A stretch of DNA of 64,000 nt from Gracilaria gracilis (GCA_030374805.1 JARGSG010000061.1:61607-125606), one strand, 5' to 3'; positions 1 to 11,304 are shown, numbered from the stretch's first letter. Numbers and translations are program-made. Notes: generated from the letters alone by a model not told the origin.

Positions 1-319
1 TACTGAGAGATTCTGGCCCTTGCGCGACACGGGTGCTGTGCATTGCTGTGTTCGTTCGCCCGCTACTGAGTGCCTTCCTTCACAGGTGGCTAGCGTGAGC
101 TGGGGCGCGGTCCTTCACCGACAGTGGCTTGCGACGGTGGCGTTTGCATCACCTTTGATGGTATCGGAGCTGCGCATGCGGTGGTGGCGGTCGGCGCTGC
201 TCGCCTGCAGGTGGTGTCAAACATCCTTACAGTAGATACCGAAGGTATCATTATAGCTCAGACTGACGCCGGCGAAGTCTCAGTAAAGTCCAGTCAAAGT
301 CGAGCTCGCGCCCGCTCGT

Positions 320-475
320 TCTACCCTTGGTAGTACGGACTCTGACGCGTTGGCAAACTTCACAGCTGGTTTGAACTAGATTGCGGCGGATTCGGTACCC
401 AATGCCATCCAGAGCGCAGGATACGTGCGTACAACGGCGCCGCTTGCCAGTTTAACGCCAGACCTTCCTCCACCA
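320..475 (+). pseudogene. Fragment of REJ-like surface protein gene
   Basis: This stretch closely matches, by eye, the reverse complement of about 30515-30650, part of the larger REJ-like pseudogene on the other strand. Shared words include LHSWFE, FGTQCHPE and CQFNARP. The best frame holds an in-frame TAG just upstream and no usable start, so only a scrap remains. It shows that at least two diverged copies of this family are present in the window. Function is known only by family resemblance. Confidence 0.6.
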
Positions 476-2479
476 CTCCGACAAATAGACCGCACTCTCC
501 TCAAAGCCATGCTCGGCTCTGACTCTTATCACGCTTGCAAAAATTCGAATGTGTCATCGACGTGAGTGACTCTCGCCCATCTTTGCTGACGAGCATGTTT
601 GTACCGGTTTAAACCGCCGTTATAGATCCTACAACGGCACACAATCAAAAATAGTCTCAACTTGTCTGGATCTCACCATTCCTGCCTTTCGAAAAAGCGT
701 TTCACAAGCAACACTCTCTGCATAATGGTAATGGAATCTCAATGGAATTGAATTACAAATGTGCCGATTTTTCGCATCTCAATAGTGGCAACACATTTGC
801 AACCGATGTTGCGTGATGCCCTGCCGTTGATTCATTGTTCTACGCATGAGAGAGTAAAGTCAGAGGGCAGGTCGGAGAGAAAGGTGGTGAGCGAGAAGGA
901 TGGAGGCGCGTTGAGACGTCCTGCGATGGCGGGGCGGCCGGACGCGCAGGAAGCGGCGGGCGCGGTGGGTGCCTTGTGTGGGGGAGCGAGAGCGTGAGGG
1001 AGAGCGGCGAGAGAGTGGGTGTGGACGCGCTCATGGCGAAGGATGGGCGCGCGGGGGAGGGAAGATGCGGCAGCGAAGAAGACGTGTGCGGTACAAGGTT
1101 AGGATAGGATGCGGTGGATTGACACGGCCGTTTCGGCGTTGGCGCCAAAACGCGCAGCGCCTTTTTTATTGTTGTCACTTGAGCGGGTTGCCACGAGGCG
1201 GATGGCTCTCAACTTGAGAGCCATCAGCTTGAACGACACGACGGCCGGAACCCACGCCAGCGGCTCCAGACGCGCCCTGGGCTGCGTCTCGCCCGTGGAG
1301 TGCACCTCCTTCAGCCGCTCCAGAATGCCGCGTCCCTCAAAGTCGCTCTCCACGAAGAAGAACGGCATCACGCATGAGCCCCTCTTCCTGTTCGCGTCCG
1401 CGCCTTCGTCCGTCTGGTGCTGCTTGAGTGCGGCGGATTGGTGCAAACGGTCTCCCGCGCCGTTTTTTGCCAGCGCGTCCGCGCCGCCGGCGCCCATTTA
1501 CGCCTTCTTCAAGCGAACTCCCGCCAGTTGCGCGCGCGCCGCCTCCTCTCTTCGCGCGCCGCGCGGCGCCCTCGGCAATCTCGAGACAGCGCGCTCAAGA
1601 TTCAATTCATGTCCACTTTACTTGCATTACCAGCGCTTTACTACGTGCATTACTTGCCGTCCGACGCATTACTTTGACGAAGTGTTATCCTATCGCCCAG
1701 GCTCAGCGCAATGCCCTGCGTCTTGCTGCGGATTCGAATATTACCAGACAGCGTCCCGTCTGACAGTTTCTCCACGCACAGGTTCAGCAGCGCGTCTTCG
1801 CAAAACTCCGATCGAGCGTACAGGTTAGCCGCCAGGTATCCGCTCTCTCTCCTGCGGGTGCAGAGGGGGTACCCGAGGAAGGCGGTGCGACGTACGGTTT
1901 TGAGCGGCCGCCGAGGGGTGGGTGGGGCTGGCGGAGGTGGTGAGGAAGCGGTTCAAGAAGGTGCTGTCGATCTCGCCGTCGGCGTCGGTGGGGACGGCGG
2001 CGATTCTGGACGCGTGGGCGAGGCAGGCGGACGCGGTGCCTCCCCATGGGACGGAGATGTCGGATCAGACGAAGGTGACGGTGTGACAGGCCTCGTGGAA
2101 GTCGCGATGGTTGCGAAAGCTGTCCAGGTACGTGTAGAGCTTTGGCGACTTGGATTCCAGCAGCGAGTGCTGCGGGACGTACAGCCTGTACGGTACAGGT
2201 GAAGCGCGCGACGTAGCGCCTGTGTGCGTACTGACTGCGCTCGATTTCCAGCGTGCGCAACGACGGCGCACAGCGCGCGCGCGCGCGAGCCAAACAGCGA
2301 GCTGAGGGCGGCGGCGGCGCGAGCAGAAGCTCACGCTCACCACCGCCGTAAGTACCCGCACCCCGCACCGCACACCCCCCTCTCCCCCGCGCTTTCTGGG
2401 ACGGCGGATTGGATTATGCGCATGGCACGGGACACGGAGTCCACTGGGGTCGTTCATGAACGTGCACGAGAGACTGCAC
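476..2479. other. No supported gene; GC-rich degenerate DNA
   Basis: The stretch is GC-rich and full of overlapping open frames on both strands. A minus-strand frame at 1099-1497 (132 codons, containing FFFVESDFEGRGILERL) and another ending in YVPQHSLLESKSPK near 2110-2200 look protein-like. They are interrupted by stops and I recognise no family. They may be pieces of one decayed minus-strand gene. Confidence 0.4.
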
Positions 2480-2552
2480 ATGATTTCAATGAAGCGGGGT
2501 ACTACGGGGAGGGCGCGTTTGGCATCCGCATTGAGAACCTGTGCATCGTGAG
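2480..2552 (+). pseudogene. Xaa-Pro aminopeptidase (XPNPEP1-type) fragment
   Basis: The translation carries FNEAGYYGEGAFGIRIEN, close to the conserved metal-site region of cytosolic Xaa-Pro aminopeptidase (EPGYYEDGAFGIRIEN in animal enzymes). Those enzymes are pita-bread-fold metallopeptidases that remove N-terminal residues before proline. Homology fades on both sides: upstream lies an unrelated-looking frame and downstream no M24 sequence continues. The canonical Glu-Pro is replaced by Glu-Ala here. It is a short captured or decayed fragment without catalytic competence. Confidence 0.6.
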
Positions 2553-2839
2553 AAAGACGATGGAGCATATCACGCTGTGCCCTTTTCGGAACTCGATCTT
2601 GCCATGTTCGAACAGACCACGTCGTGGATTGAAGATCGTCATCTTCTGTTTCCGGCCACCACCACATTGTTGCACGCCGCCCCAAGGAGAACACCGCTTT
2701 CCAATTCGCAGATTTGGATTCAGAGAAACAAAATGTATAATCGTGGTATTCCCGCAAGCTTCTGTAAGCCTCACACGCACGGTTAGTAACTAGGATACTG
2801 TTCGGCTGTGGTACTACGCTCTCCGTTTTGTATTCCGGA

Positions 2840-3508
2840 ATGCCATCGTGCCTGCGTTGTGGAAGACAGGCAAGAAAAGACTCTCTGAGGGTATATAAAC
2901 CCGTTCCGGAGAAGATTTGTCGTCCTTGCCAGAAGCTATGGCGTAGGAAAGATTTGTTTGTTTACGAGAAAGACGAACACTTCTCCTTTCGGCCAATCCT
3001 AGGAGGCAAGCGAAAACGAATAACAAGCTTTGGACGGACGACAAAAACTGTCTACTCAAACCCGTCCTTTGAACTCGCCGAAGAAGAACCTCCTAATCTG
3101 GAGAGGACTCCGGAAGTGGAAGTGGTTCGAAACGGTGGAAATCAAGAAATTATCGCCCCAATTTTATTCAGTGATTCAGACTCGGAACCTATGGCTCCTG
3201 AAAAAGACACTCCGGGCCCCGCGGCTTCTACAGAAAAGGAAGATGTACAAGAGGAACATGTAGATGAAGTTTTCAACAACTTTATCGGAAAGGGTCCATT
3301 GTTCTCACACATACTGAATCTGCGCCAGAGGATACGTGATCTTGAAGCGACGCTTAAAAAAGAGCAAGCGAAGCGCAACGAAGCGGAAGAGAAGCTCGAG
3401 GGAGTCAAGTCAGCGTTGCAAGAAGAACGCAATTCTAGGATAGCACTGGGGGTTACTCTAAAAGAGTGTTGGCAGAAATGCGAAGGACAACTTTCAAACG
3501 ATGCTTGA
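2840..3508 (+). CDS. Hypothetical protein with Cys-pair motifs and C-terminal coiled coil
   Basis: A 222-codon open frame from the ATG at 2840. The N-terminus has two Cys pairs (CLRCGRQ and CRPCQKLW, roughly residues 4-7 and 28-31), a plausible zinc-binding knuckle. The middle is acidic and low complexity. From about residue 150 to 210 there is a charged heptad-rich stretch (ILNLRQRIRDLEATLKKEQ and onward) that should form a coiled coil. I recognise no family. Codon use is less GC-rich than the flanking debris and the frame is uninterrupted, so it may be functional. The zinc knuckle plus coiled coil could suit a nucleic-acid-binding or transposon-related protein, but this is not shown. Confidence 0.5.
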   Translation: MPSCLRCGRQARKDSLRVYKPVPEKICRPCQKLWRRKDLFVYEKDEHFSFRPILGGKRKRITSFGRTTKTVYSNPSFELAEEEPPNLERTPEVEVVRNGGNQEIIAPILFSDSDSEPMAPEKDTPGPAASTEKEDVQEEHVDEVFNNFIGKGPLFSHILNLRQRIRDLEATLKKEQAKRNEAEEKLEGVKSALQEERNSRIALGVTLKECWQKCEGQLSNDA

Positions 3509-4595
3509 CCCATTATCGCTATCACTGCTCACAGAGATGGCGTTTGAGTCTTTTGTAGCATCGTGTTCGCAGATACCAACAGCGCTGCACAGCAAGCAGA
3601 ACAACCCTTTAAATGAAGAAATGCAGTTACCCTTGAGGATTAACCGTTATATGCAGTCTGAGAGACGAGTGAGTTCACGTTTATACCAGTTGAACCTGGT
3701 TGTAGGGAAAACTGGAACAGCGGGACTTTGCAAGGTTAAAGCACCGCCCCCTCCATCTTGAGAATTCGAGAAGTAAAAACAACAAACACAGACAAACGCA
3801 CTTGTGGGCGACCACAATAAGGGTTCTGCTTCTTTGACTCTGGTCATATGTTTTGCAGGCGTCCGTATGAATTTTTACTTTCCTCTTAGTGCCGAAAAAG
3901 TAAACGAGCAACCCCCCCAGAGCCTCAGGACAAACAGAGACGCACGGGCATTCCACAATTTACGATCGATAATCTCAGCCCCCTTCCAATCAGTCCGTAA
4001 TCGGTTGCACCCAGCCCAGAACCAGCAGCAACGTCTGGACGGGTAAACGTCGAGCGGCAAGACGGAAATCGTTTGCAATGACCTGCCGCAATAGGCAGCA
4101 ATTGTGCATGAACATGAACTAAGTCAGCCACTTGCTTCAGCATATAGCAACCGCTGACAACCGCATGTTGAAACAGGATCTTCAGGACGGGACATGCCTT
4201 ACATATTCGTTTCCTTTTTTCATCTATTCCAAGCAAGAGCAGCGGCGGTATCGGAAAGCTACACTGGTACAGCGTGCTCGCACATATCCTTGTTGTATGA
4301 AATGAACCTCCGTCGTTGAATGGCTCGAGACGATCTCCAAACTCTGGAGCCCAGGAGGTGTTTCATCGCACGGTGCGATTCGCACCAGCGCGTTATAATT
4401 TGCTGACTTCCAGCGAAATCACAGTTGGCTTCACCGCTCTCGGGTTTGTCGGAGCCGAAACCAGCTCTACTACTCTGCAGCTTTCCGCCATGCGCAACAA
4501 AGCTTTGGTCCACGCACATTCGCGCAGAACGCGGCCATCACCTTGTTACCTCACAGTGCTACGCAGATTTTGTAGCCATAAGTAGCTATTTGACG
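3509..4595. other. Intergenic, nothing recognised
   Basis: No frame in this stretch looks like a known protein. It is the upstream region of the TIR-NB-ARC-WD40 gene, and no clear promoter element stands out. Confidence 0.4.
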
Positions 4596-5495
4596 ATGTC
4601 ACACAACTTCTCTTCCTCCCGCACCCCGCCGTTTCAAATCTTTCTCAGCCACGCCGGTGAAGACAAGGAAACAATTGCACGGCCGTTGTACAGACGCCTT
4701 CGCAAGCACGGGCTCTCCGTCTTGCTCGATAACGAGTCGTTCAGTGTTGGCCAAGATTGCCCGGAGGTCATGGAGCATGCCATGCAAACCGCGCCTGTGG
4801 GCGTGTTTATCTTGAGCCCCGAGTTTGTTGCAAAGCAATGGTTCATGCGTGAGCTTCTGACATTTGTCAAGCGCTACGACGACGCCACTGCTGCTAAAGA
4901 GGTCCCACCGTTGCTTATTCCAGTTTTTTACCGCTTCGCCACTCACCAGTGCCGCGATCCGACCATCTTCGATAAGTACAGCGAGCTCTTTTCTCGACAC
5001 GGTCTTTTTAATCGTGCCCTGGAGGATGTTATATCATTTAAAGATGTGAGGCATGCATTGCATACGGCCGGAAAGTTGTGGAGCGTGGAAAACAACTGCG
5101 GTGCATCCAACTCGGACAACCCCGACATGCTGGACACCAGAGAGAAGTTTATCCAAACTATTGAGAACAATACTTTGGAACGTCTTGGATTTCTACGGGC
5201 TACTGTGGAAGGCCGAAGCCATCCAGTGATATCCGATCAACCTATGCAACAAGATGTGTACACTTGCTGCAACATGGTTCCCCCTAATCCCCCGCGACTA
5301 ACTTTGGACTATGATTCGCCAACCATGTGTGAGGGGAGGTTAAAGGCAGCGGTTCTACGGGCGAGCAAGAGCCGAATTGTTGCTGTTGTGGCGAGTGGAA
5401 AAGGTGCAGTTGGTAAGACGTGCGCTTTGAGAGGACTTGCTGATAACTGTGAGATCAGAAGGAGGTTCACGATGGCTTTCTCTATATTCAGCTAG
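4596..5495 (+). CDS. TIR domain and NB-ARC P-loop segment
   Basis: From the ATG at 4596 the frame opens with FQIFLSHAGEDKE, the first TIR box. SVLLDNESFSVG follows as the BB-loop region, then ILSPEFVAKQWFMRELL. The Glu at residue 86 in WFMREL sits where TIR NAD-cleaving enzymes carry the catalytic glutamate. After a linker of about 150 residues the frame reaches GKGAVGKTCAL, a Walker A motif of the GxxxxGKT type. The frame then ends at a TAG (5493-5495) only because of a one-base shift near 5465-5470; the next frame carries on with DGFLYIQLGND. I chose 4596 because the fold begins about 13 residues after it. Confidence 0.75.
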   Translation: MSHNFSSSRTPPFQIFLSHAGEDKETIARPLYRRLRKHGLSVLLDNESFSVGQDCPEVMEHAMQTAPVGVFILSPEFVAKQWFMRELLTFVKRYDDATAAKEVPPLLIPVFYRFATHQCRDPTIFDKYSELFSRHGLFNRALEDVISFKDVRHALHTAGKLWSVENNCGASNSDNPDMLDTREKFIQTIENNTLERLGFLRATVEGRSHPVISDQPMQQDVYTCCNMVPPNPPRLTLDYDSPTMCEGRLKAAVLRASKSRIVAVVASGKGAVGKTCALRGLADNCEIRRRFTMAFSIFS

Positions 5496-7384
5496 GAAAC
5501 GATGCTACAATTTCGGATTTGATACCGAAGATTGCACGTATAGTCGATTGCACGGGCGGTTCGAAGTTCTCTAATATGATAAATGTTGCTACGTCTGCTC
5601 AAGAAGCGTCGCAGAAGGCTTCGAGGTGGTTTGGCACACGTTCGTGCTTGTTTCTTGTCGACGATATCTGGCATGTCAATGGAATAGATTCTGATGTGTT
5701 AAGAACCCTTGGGATAATTGTGAACCCGAACAGTAGAATGGTTTACACGACGAGGGATAAACATTTTTTGAGGGCGGCTAGCACGGTGATTACGTTCAAG
5801 GAAAAGGAAACGCTTGGGGAGTTGTCGCGGCATATGTTGATTGCACACGCGGGTTTTGATAAACGTACTGTGCTTGACCAAGAGAACAAGGAGGCCTTCA
5901 TATACTTTCTTACATTGTGCCGAGGCCTTCCGCTTGGGTTCGGCATTGTTGGCAGTTCTGTTGGAAAGTACGCAGATGATTGCTCCCCCAGGAAAGACGC
6001 ATGGGCTGAGTTCTACAATGACATTCTTTCGCGAGAAAAGGACTTGATGGAAGAGGACGCTGAAGCATATGGTACACTGCCAAAGATTGCAGATATATCT
6101 CTTCATGTTCTTGGGAAACGCAGTGGACATGGTAAGTTTAGGTTCTGGTTTCGTGCTTTGTGCGTGCTGCAAAAGCAGCAATCTGTCCCTGCACAGATGC
6201 TACAAAAGCTGTGGGACCTGGATACGCTACAAGAAACCAAGGCTGTTGTGGAATCGTTTAGCGATGTTTCCCTTTTGCAGATGAGAAGAATAGGCGGCTC
6301 CATGTATGTGCAGTTGCATGACTTAATTCTTGATGTTGCCGCTTTCAAAGCCAGGAAATCTAGTGAGACGGTGGCTTTCTTTCAAACCCTTGTGCACAAT
6401 TATATCCCAGCGGGCCAAAGATATGTGATAGGTAACTCGACTAAACTTGGAAGGAGAAATATGAAGGGATGTGCAGGACATGATGATGTAATCTGCAATA
6501 CAGGAACTCTTGAAAGGCAGCGGGGACCACGACCTAGGAAGCCACAGCAATTTTAGGATCTCAAACGAATTCCATGCAGCGAAAGGGACGCAGATGGGTG
6601 TTTGAACCACCAGCAAAATGCAAACTTTGTCGAGAAACATGTAGAACACGCACGCAAACAGCAATGTGCGGCAATTGACGAAGAGAACGAAGAAATCGTG
6701 GCAGGGATGAGCAAGCAAACTTCTTCAAATTCGGTGCTGTTTCATGCGTGGTGGAGTAATGAAAATGATGGTTACATTTACAACAACCTTTGCAGGATTC
6801 TTCGAAAGGCAGGATATGGAGAGCAGCTACTGTGGTTGTTATCGCAACCGCAGTGGATCGTGAAGCGACTTGTTGAAGGGGGAATCCTTAGTGTGGAAGG
6901 CGACTTGAGTCATGGTAAAGCTGTTTGCGGCGATCATTCTCCGCAGCCAGCAATCCATAAGGAACATCTGCAAATGATAGAACGAGCTGCGAGGCGGGGC
7001 GCATTGTTTGCGAACAACAACACGCGCGTGGAGGGGGGTTGGTTTCAGATTCACGGTCGGTTGCTGTGGCACGCGACGCGAAGCGCGTTGACGAAGGATT
7101 TCGTGGAGAAGATGGAGAGGAGTGCACCGAAACCATGGCTGAAAGCGTCTGAGGGCCTGTTGGAACAGGCGGGTGCTGGTGCACGTCAAGTTATCAACGT
7201 TCGAGGTCGTGTGGACTTCATGCTAATGAAGCCTGATGTAATCTGGATTTTGTCGTTTACACCAGTCAAGAATGTCATGCATGTCGGAAAGTACGAAACT
7301 GCGAATGAATACTACAAAGAACAGAAGCTCGATCCTAGAAAGTCGCCTAGAGAATTGGAGTGTGCTTCTTTCTTGCCGGAATAA
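5471..7384 (+). CDS. NB-ARC core, winged-helix and linker segment
   Basis: This frame continues the NB-ARC domain. It shows CLFLVDDIW (Walker B / kinase 2), SRMVYTTRD (RNBS-B / sensor 1) and CRGLPLGFGIVG (GLPL box), then LHDLILDVAAF typical of the winged-helix part. An in-frame TAG at 6554-6556 interrupts it, and the same frame resumes. The following helical linker (HAWWSNENDGYIYNNL and KPWLKASEGLLEQAG) precedes the WD40 array. That linker also appears in the relic at 31.8-32.2 kb, so it is a family feature and not a chance frame. Confidence 0.75.
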
Positions 7385-8687
7385 ACGAAGGGTAGTGACA
7401 GCACACAATTATGAAGGCATTCGTGTGTGGAACAGGCGAACAGGAGTTTGCGAGAAAGTTGTAGCACACGACTGTGCTAATCATGGAAGATTTGTCGACT
7501 TTTGCGCGGATGGAGCTCTGCTTGCGTGCGAGTCGAAAGGTCATACTATTCAGATGTGGGATATACCTAGCGGAAAAGCTGTTGGGCAGACGCTTAAGGG
7601 ACACACAAGCGGGGTAAGGTGCGTATCTGTGAATAAGGACAGCACTCGCATCGTGTCTGCGTCGGAGGACAGAACTGTCCGTGTATAGGACGCTACGAGC
7701 GGCAAGGCCGTCGGGAAGCCGCTTCAAGGTCACCAGAACGGGGTGAGGTGCGTAGCTGTAAACGCGGAGGGCACTCGCATCGTGTCTGGGTCAGACGACA
7801 GAACGGTGCGTTTGTGGGACGCTGGCTCTGAGAATGGGAACACCATCGGGCAGCCCTTCAAAGGTCACAGTGCTCGAGTGTGCTGCCTTGATATGAGCGC
7901 CGACGGCACTCGCATTGTTTCTGGCTCCTATGACAGGACAGTGCGTGTGTGGGACATTGAAAGCAACAGTGCCGTTGGGCAGCCGCTTCTAGGTCACACC
8001 GGCGGGGTAAGGTGCGTGGTTGTAAATGCGGACGGCAATCGCATCGTATCTGGCTCATATGATAGTACGGTTCGTGTATGGGACGGTGAAAGCACCTACG
8101 CCGTCGGGCAGCCGATCCTTGGTCACACAGGCATGGTGACGTGCGTGGCTGTAAACGCGGACCGCAGTCGCATTGTATCTGGCTCGCGTGATAGAACGGT
8201 GCGTGTGTGGGACGCGCAAAGCGGCAACGCCGTCGGACAGCCGTTCTACGGTCACACTGATTCGGTGTGGTGCGTCGCCGTAAGCGCGGACGGCACCCGA
8301 ATCGTGTCAGCGTCACGGGACGAAACGGTGCGTGTGTGGGATTCTGAAAGCGGCATGGCCGTCGGGCAGCCTCTCCGAGGTCACGAACAAAAGGTGATGT
8401 GTATGACAGTGGGTGCGGATGGCAATTGCATTGCGTCCGGCTCATGCGACCGAACGGTGCGTGTGTGGAACGTTGCAAGCGGCAACGCCGTCGGGCAGGT
8501 GCTCGGAGGTCACGCAAGGGCGGTGATGCGCGTGGCTCTAAGCGCGGACGGCAGCTTTGTTGTGTCGGACGACGACATATTGGACCGGCTGTGGACATTG
8601 ACGGGCGGCGGCGCTGAGTGCGTGCTCACGTCACGTGCGTACGACGAATGGCACAGTACCATCGTACCATCGAGTCGCTCGAGCTGA
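7385..8687 (+). repeat. WD40 repeat array of about ten units
   Basis: Roughly 129-bp units encode repeats on the pattern GHTxxVxCVAVxADGxRIVSGSxDRTVRVWDxESGNAVGQP (split here across one unit). Nine are clear, after a degenerate first unit beginning near VVTAHNYEGIRVWN. The second clear unit lost its Trp codon to TAG at 7686. The last unit (FVVSDDDILDRLWTL) is divergent, as expected for a closing blade. Units 3-8 are strikingly alike at the protein level, which is characteristic of WD40 arrays that exchange repeats. The frame ends at the TGA at 8685. Confidence 0.8.
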
Positions 8688-9290
8688 CGTGATCTTGGTC
8701 CCCATGGTGGGCGCTATCGCAACGGGTGTGCGACGACGCAAAGAACGGCTCTGAGATTGTGCTGGGCACCTACGAACACGGCGTAGGCAACATCAAGGAT
8801 GGTGATGTTTACTTTTCATCATACTTCCGCTCGTGCCGTATTGTGCGCTGACTTTCCCTACTGCCATCTCTTCCCATGTCTTGGGCGCCATTTGCTCTCA
8901 CCGGCCTTTATCTCCACGGCCTCTGCAACGCCAGCCGTGTGATCGGAGAAAAGCAAACATGGAAGCCAAGCCCAACGCGTGTTTACCACTAACAGCTCGA
9001 CCGTCCTTGCGATCCGCGCATTCGTGCGCAGCAGCAGCTGCTTGGGTTGTCGCGAATTCTCGCGCTCGCTTGTTGTTCCTCGCTTGCCACGATCCGGTTC
9101 ACAAGATGGCTACTGCTGGACGTGACTGTCCAGATTGCCGGTTGGACGACATCAGCAAGACGATTTAACATGACTATCCCGCCGCGATCATTATAGGTTT
9201 CATGCTTTAGCTCCCCCGTGCTGCCGTCCCGAGAACGGGGTTTGTTTGGGTCGGAGCTGCGCAGAATAGAAGGACGGGGAAAGGCAGGAA
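8688..9290. other. Downstream of the WD40 gene; no gene seen
   Basis: Only overlapping short frames without recognisable similarity. Confidence 0.4.
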
Positions 9291-9566
9291 GTGTTGATGA
9301 AACTCGCATCGTGTCATGCTTGCGAGAAGCGTTGGTGCGTGTGTGGAACTCCGCGTGTGCGGAATGCTCAAAGGTTCCAAGCCGTCATTCATTCATTCGT
9401 TCCACCGCTTCATGATCATGAGCATGAACTGGCACGCACGTCGTGGCCCGACTCAGAAGACAGTGTGATGCCTGTGCGGTACCCTGAGAGCGGTAACGTT
9501 GTCTTGCAGGCGATCCATGGTCACACAGAACCGTTGGGGTGCATGGGTGTGAGCGGCGATGGGTGA
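9291..9566 (+). pseudogene. Degenerate WD40 repeats
   Basis: Remnants read DETRIVSCLREALVRVWNSA and, in the same frame region, ESGNVVLQAIHGHTEPLG, both clear echoes of the WD40 units at 7.5-8.6 kb. The second remnant lies inside the 1290-bp duplicated block and so is present again near 46560-46635. Frames are broken and no start remains. Confidence 0.6.
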
Positions 9567-10636
9567 GAGTTGGGCAACTTGGCAGATAACAACGTTAGTT
9601 GTGTGTTGCCGCTTTGAGCACGCGCTGGGGAACGTAAACGAAGCTGATATGTACGCCACACACTTCTCATGGTAGTGCCGTAAGGTGGGCTGAACCCCTC
9701 GACAGGCCATGCATTCTCACACGCCTGTTATGCCCCACAAAGCGCTGACTTCACGTTGCGACACTAGAGAGCAGGCGGTACACAGGAGGCGCAACTTGGT
9801 CAGCAAGCTACGGCTCTTCCGATGCGCGCTCGTCCACTCGCCTTGAGCCGTACCTGCCACAAACGTTAATAGATTTCATGTCCGTGTTCAGGACGTAGCG
9901 GCCGGTGTCAGCACATACCAATACAGGAGGATATCCCGCAGACTATGTGCTCGCGTGATCTGCGAGACGCATCTAGTGCCTATGTGTGCACCTCACGCGC
10001 ACGAAAGCACGCAGCTCGCAATCGCGTGGACGCTGTTTTCTGCGCCGACCCCATGGAGTAAGCTCTTCTTCGCGCGTCTTTCACACCGGTCTCAAACGCC
10101 GTCGCGATGCGCGCACGCGTGCACGGCGGCCTCTGCGCGCGCGATCACGTCCGTCTCGGGCGAAAGTCTGCGTCGCTGCGTGCCGCGGGTTGCGGTCGAT
10201 ATGAGTGCTGCTTCGAGTGGAACGCCAATGTTATGTGCGCAGTCGACACGGCGCAAGTGGGGCGCCTTTGCGCTTGCTGGGTGGCGCGCATGCGAGCGAG
10301 AGCGACGGTTGTCTGCGGGCGTTCCGGATTGCGAGCGACTTGGTGCATGGCGGTGGCAGCGCCGTCGACGCGAGCGCACACAACGCCGGTGGCTGTGCGA
10401 GTTTTGTGTAGCGCTACATTCTTGCGTGTCGACTCGGCACTGCCGAGGTGCAGTGGACACGAGAATAACGCGTACTACGCATCATCATCATCGCCGTGTC
10501 CCCTTGGCACATTACAGTGTATCTTACACTTGTTGCGTGATTCTGCTTTCGCGATATGCACACATGGAGTTACTTGTACCGTTGCACTCGTGTCCAATAT
10601 CTGAGATGTAATGCACGGCTTTCCCAACCTACATTA
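9347..10636. repeat. 1290-bp duplicated block, copy A
   Basis: This block is repeated at 46416-47705 in the same orientation without gaps, at a constant offset of 37069. By eye I found only two substitutions (about 9498 T versus C, and about 10410 T versus C), so identity is near 99.8 percent. It begins within WD40 relic sequence and ends at CCCAACCTACATTA. No terminal inverted repeats or target duplication are evident. Because WD40 relics continue to the left of this copy but not of the other, copy A is probably the parent location. The longest frame (218 codons) is not recognisable. Confidence 0.85.
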
Positions 10637-11281
10637 TTACAGTACAGGGGGAGATGAAATTCAAACACCTACACGGTAAAGGTTTCTGCTTGGAGAACCA
10701 AAACGAAAACCTGCATGCAGGTTTTCGTCGGGGGACATTACGCTGAACTAAAAAGCTTGTTTCATTTATGAAAAGATAGAGAAAAGAAAGTAAAGCGTGA
10801 GAGCTCTTGGACCAAATCAGGCGATTGATTCACTGACTGGAATTATTTTGGCGCCTTCAAAGCAACCATAGCGATTTAGTTAATCTTTGATAAGATTTAT
10901 ATGCACTTGAAACATCGTTTATACCGCTCCGTAAATTATGAAAGTAGTCACACCATGCATTTCCATTGTCTTCGATCGTTCTCGCACCCACCGATAGATC
11001 CAGAAACAGGATGCTCATCATGGAACACGACGGAAAAAAGCAACATAAAACACATCTGCCGAGTGAAGCAGAGTTTCAAATATCATTGCCCATCAATATC
11101 CATCGATAGCACAGGAGCTCACGAGTAGGCACAAATAGAATAATCGCCGAATACAATGTCCCGTCGTTAAGATTCTTGCAATGGTGAAGAAAAGAAGCCG
11201 TCAAGGTCCCAAACCACTTCATTTCATCAGCAATATCCAAATCCAAGAGGCAAAGAAGTAGTAGGACGAGGTCGGCAGCAC
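10637..11281. other. AT-richer intergenic DNA, no gene recognised
   Basis: Contains a perfect palindrome (listed separately). Otherwise nothing supported. Confidence 0.4.
10703..10728. repeat. 26-bp perfect palindrome
   Basis: Every base pairs across the centre of the core CCTGCATGCAGG, extended by 7 bases on each side. It lies 66 bases past the right end of duplicated block A and is absent after block B, so it is not part of the duplicated unit. Confidence 0.8.
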
Positions 11282-11304
11282 AATGCTCTTCATCTGCCTC
11301 TGCT

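Larger units (their letters stand above)
4596..8687 (+). pseudogene. TIR-NB-ARC-WD40 immune-receptor-like (STAND) gene, frame-broken
   Basis: Read across frames, this is one architecture: an N-terminal TIR domain, an NB-ARC nucleotide-binding switch, a helical linker and about ten WD40 repeats. Such STAND proteins act as signalling switches: the repeats sense, NB-ARC binds ATP/ADP and oligomerises, and TIR signals, often by cleaving NAD. The gene is broken by a frameshift near 5465-5470, an in-frame TAG at 6554, a frameshift near 7375-7385 and an in-frame TAG at 7686, where a WD40 tryptophan codon is expected. None of the breaks has intron consensus. It is most likely a recent pseudogene, since domains are well conserved around each break; assembly errors or editing are alternatives. 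Related fragments lie at 9.3, 31.8 and 58.2-59.7 kb. Confidence 0.8.

Noticed and set aside
1109-1828. 239-codon plus-strand ORF
   Set aside because: Low-complexity GC-rich frame opposite a more protein-like minus-strand frame; no family signal.
7858-8598. 246-codon minus-strand ORF across the WD40 array
   Set aside because: It is the shadow of the repeat units; composition is Arg/Pro-rich and periodic with the plus-strand repeats.
9955-10611. 218-codon ORF in duplicated block A (and its copy at 47024-47680)
   Set aside because: Overlaps several equally long frames, has skewed composition and no recognisable motif; identity between copies is explained by recent DNA duplication.
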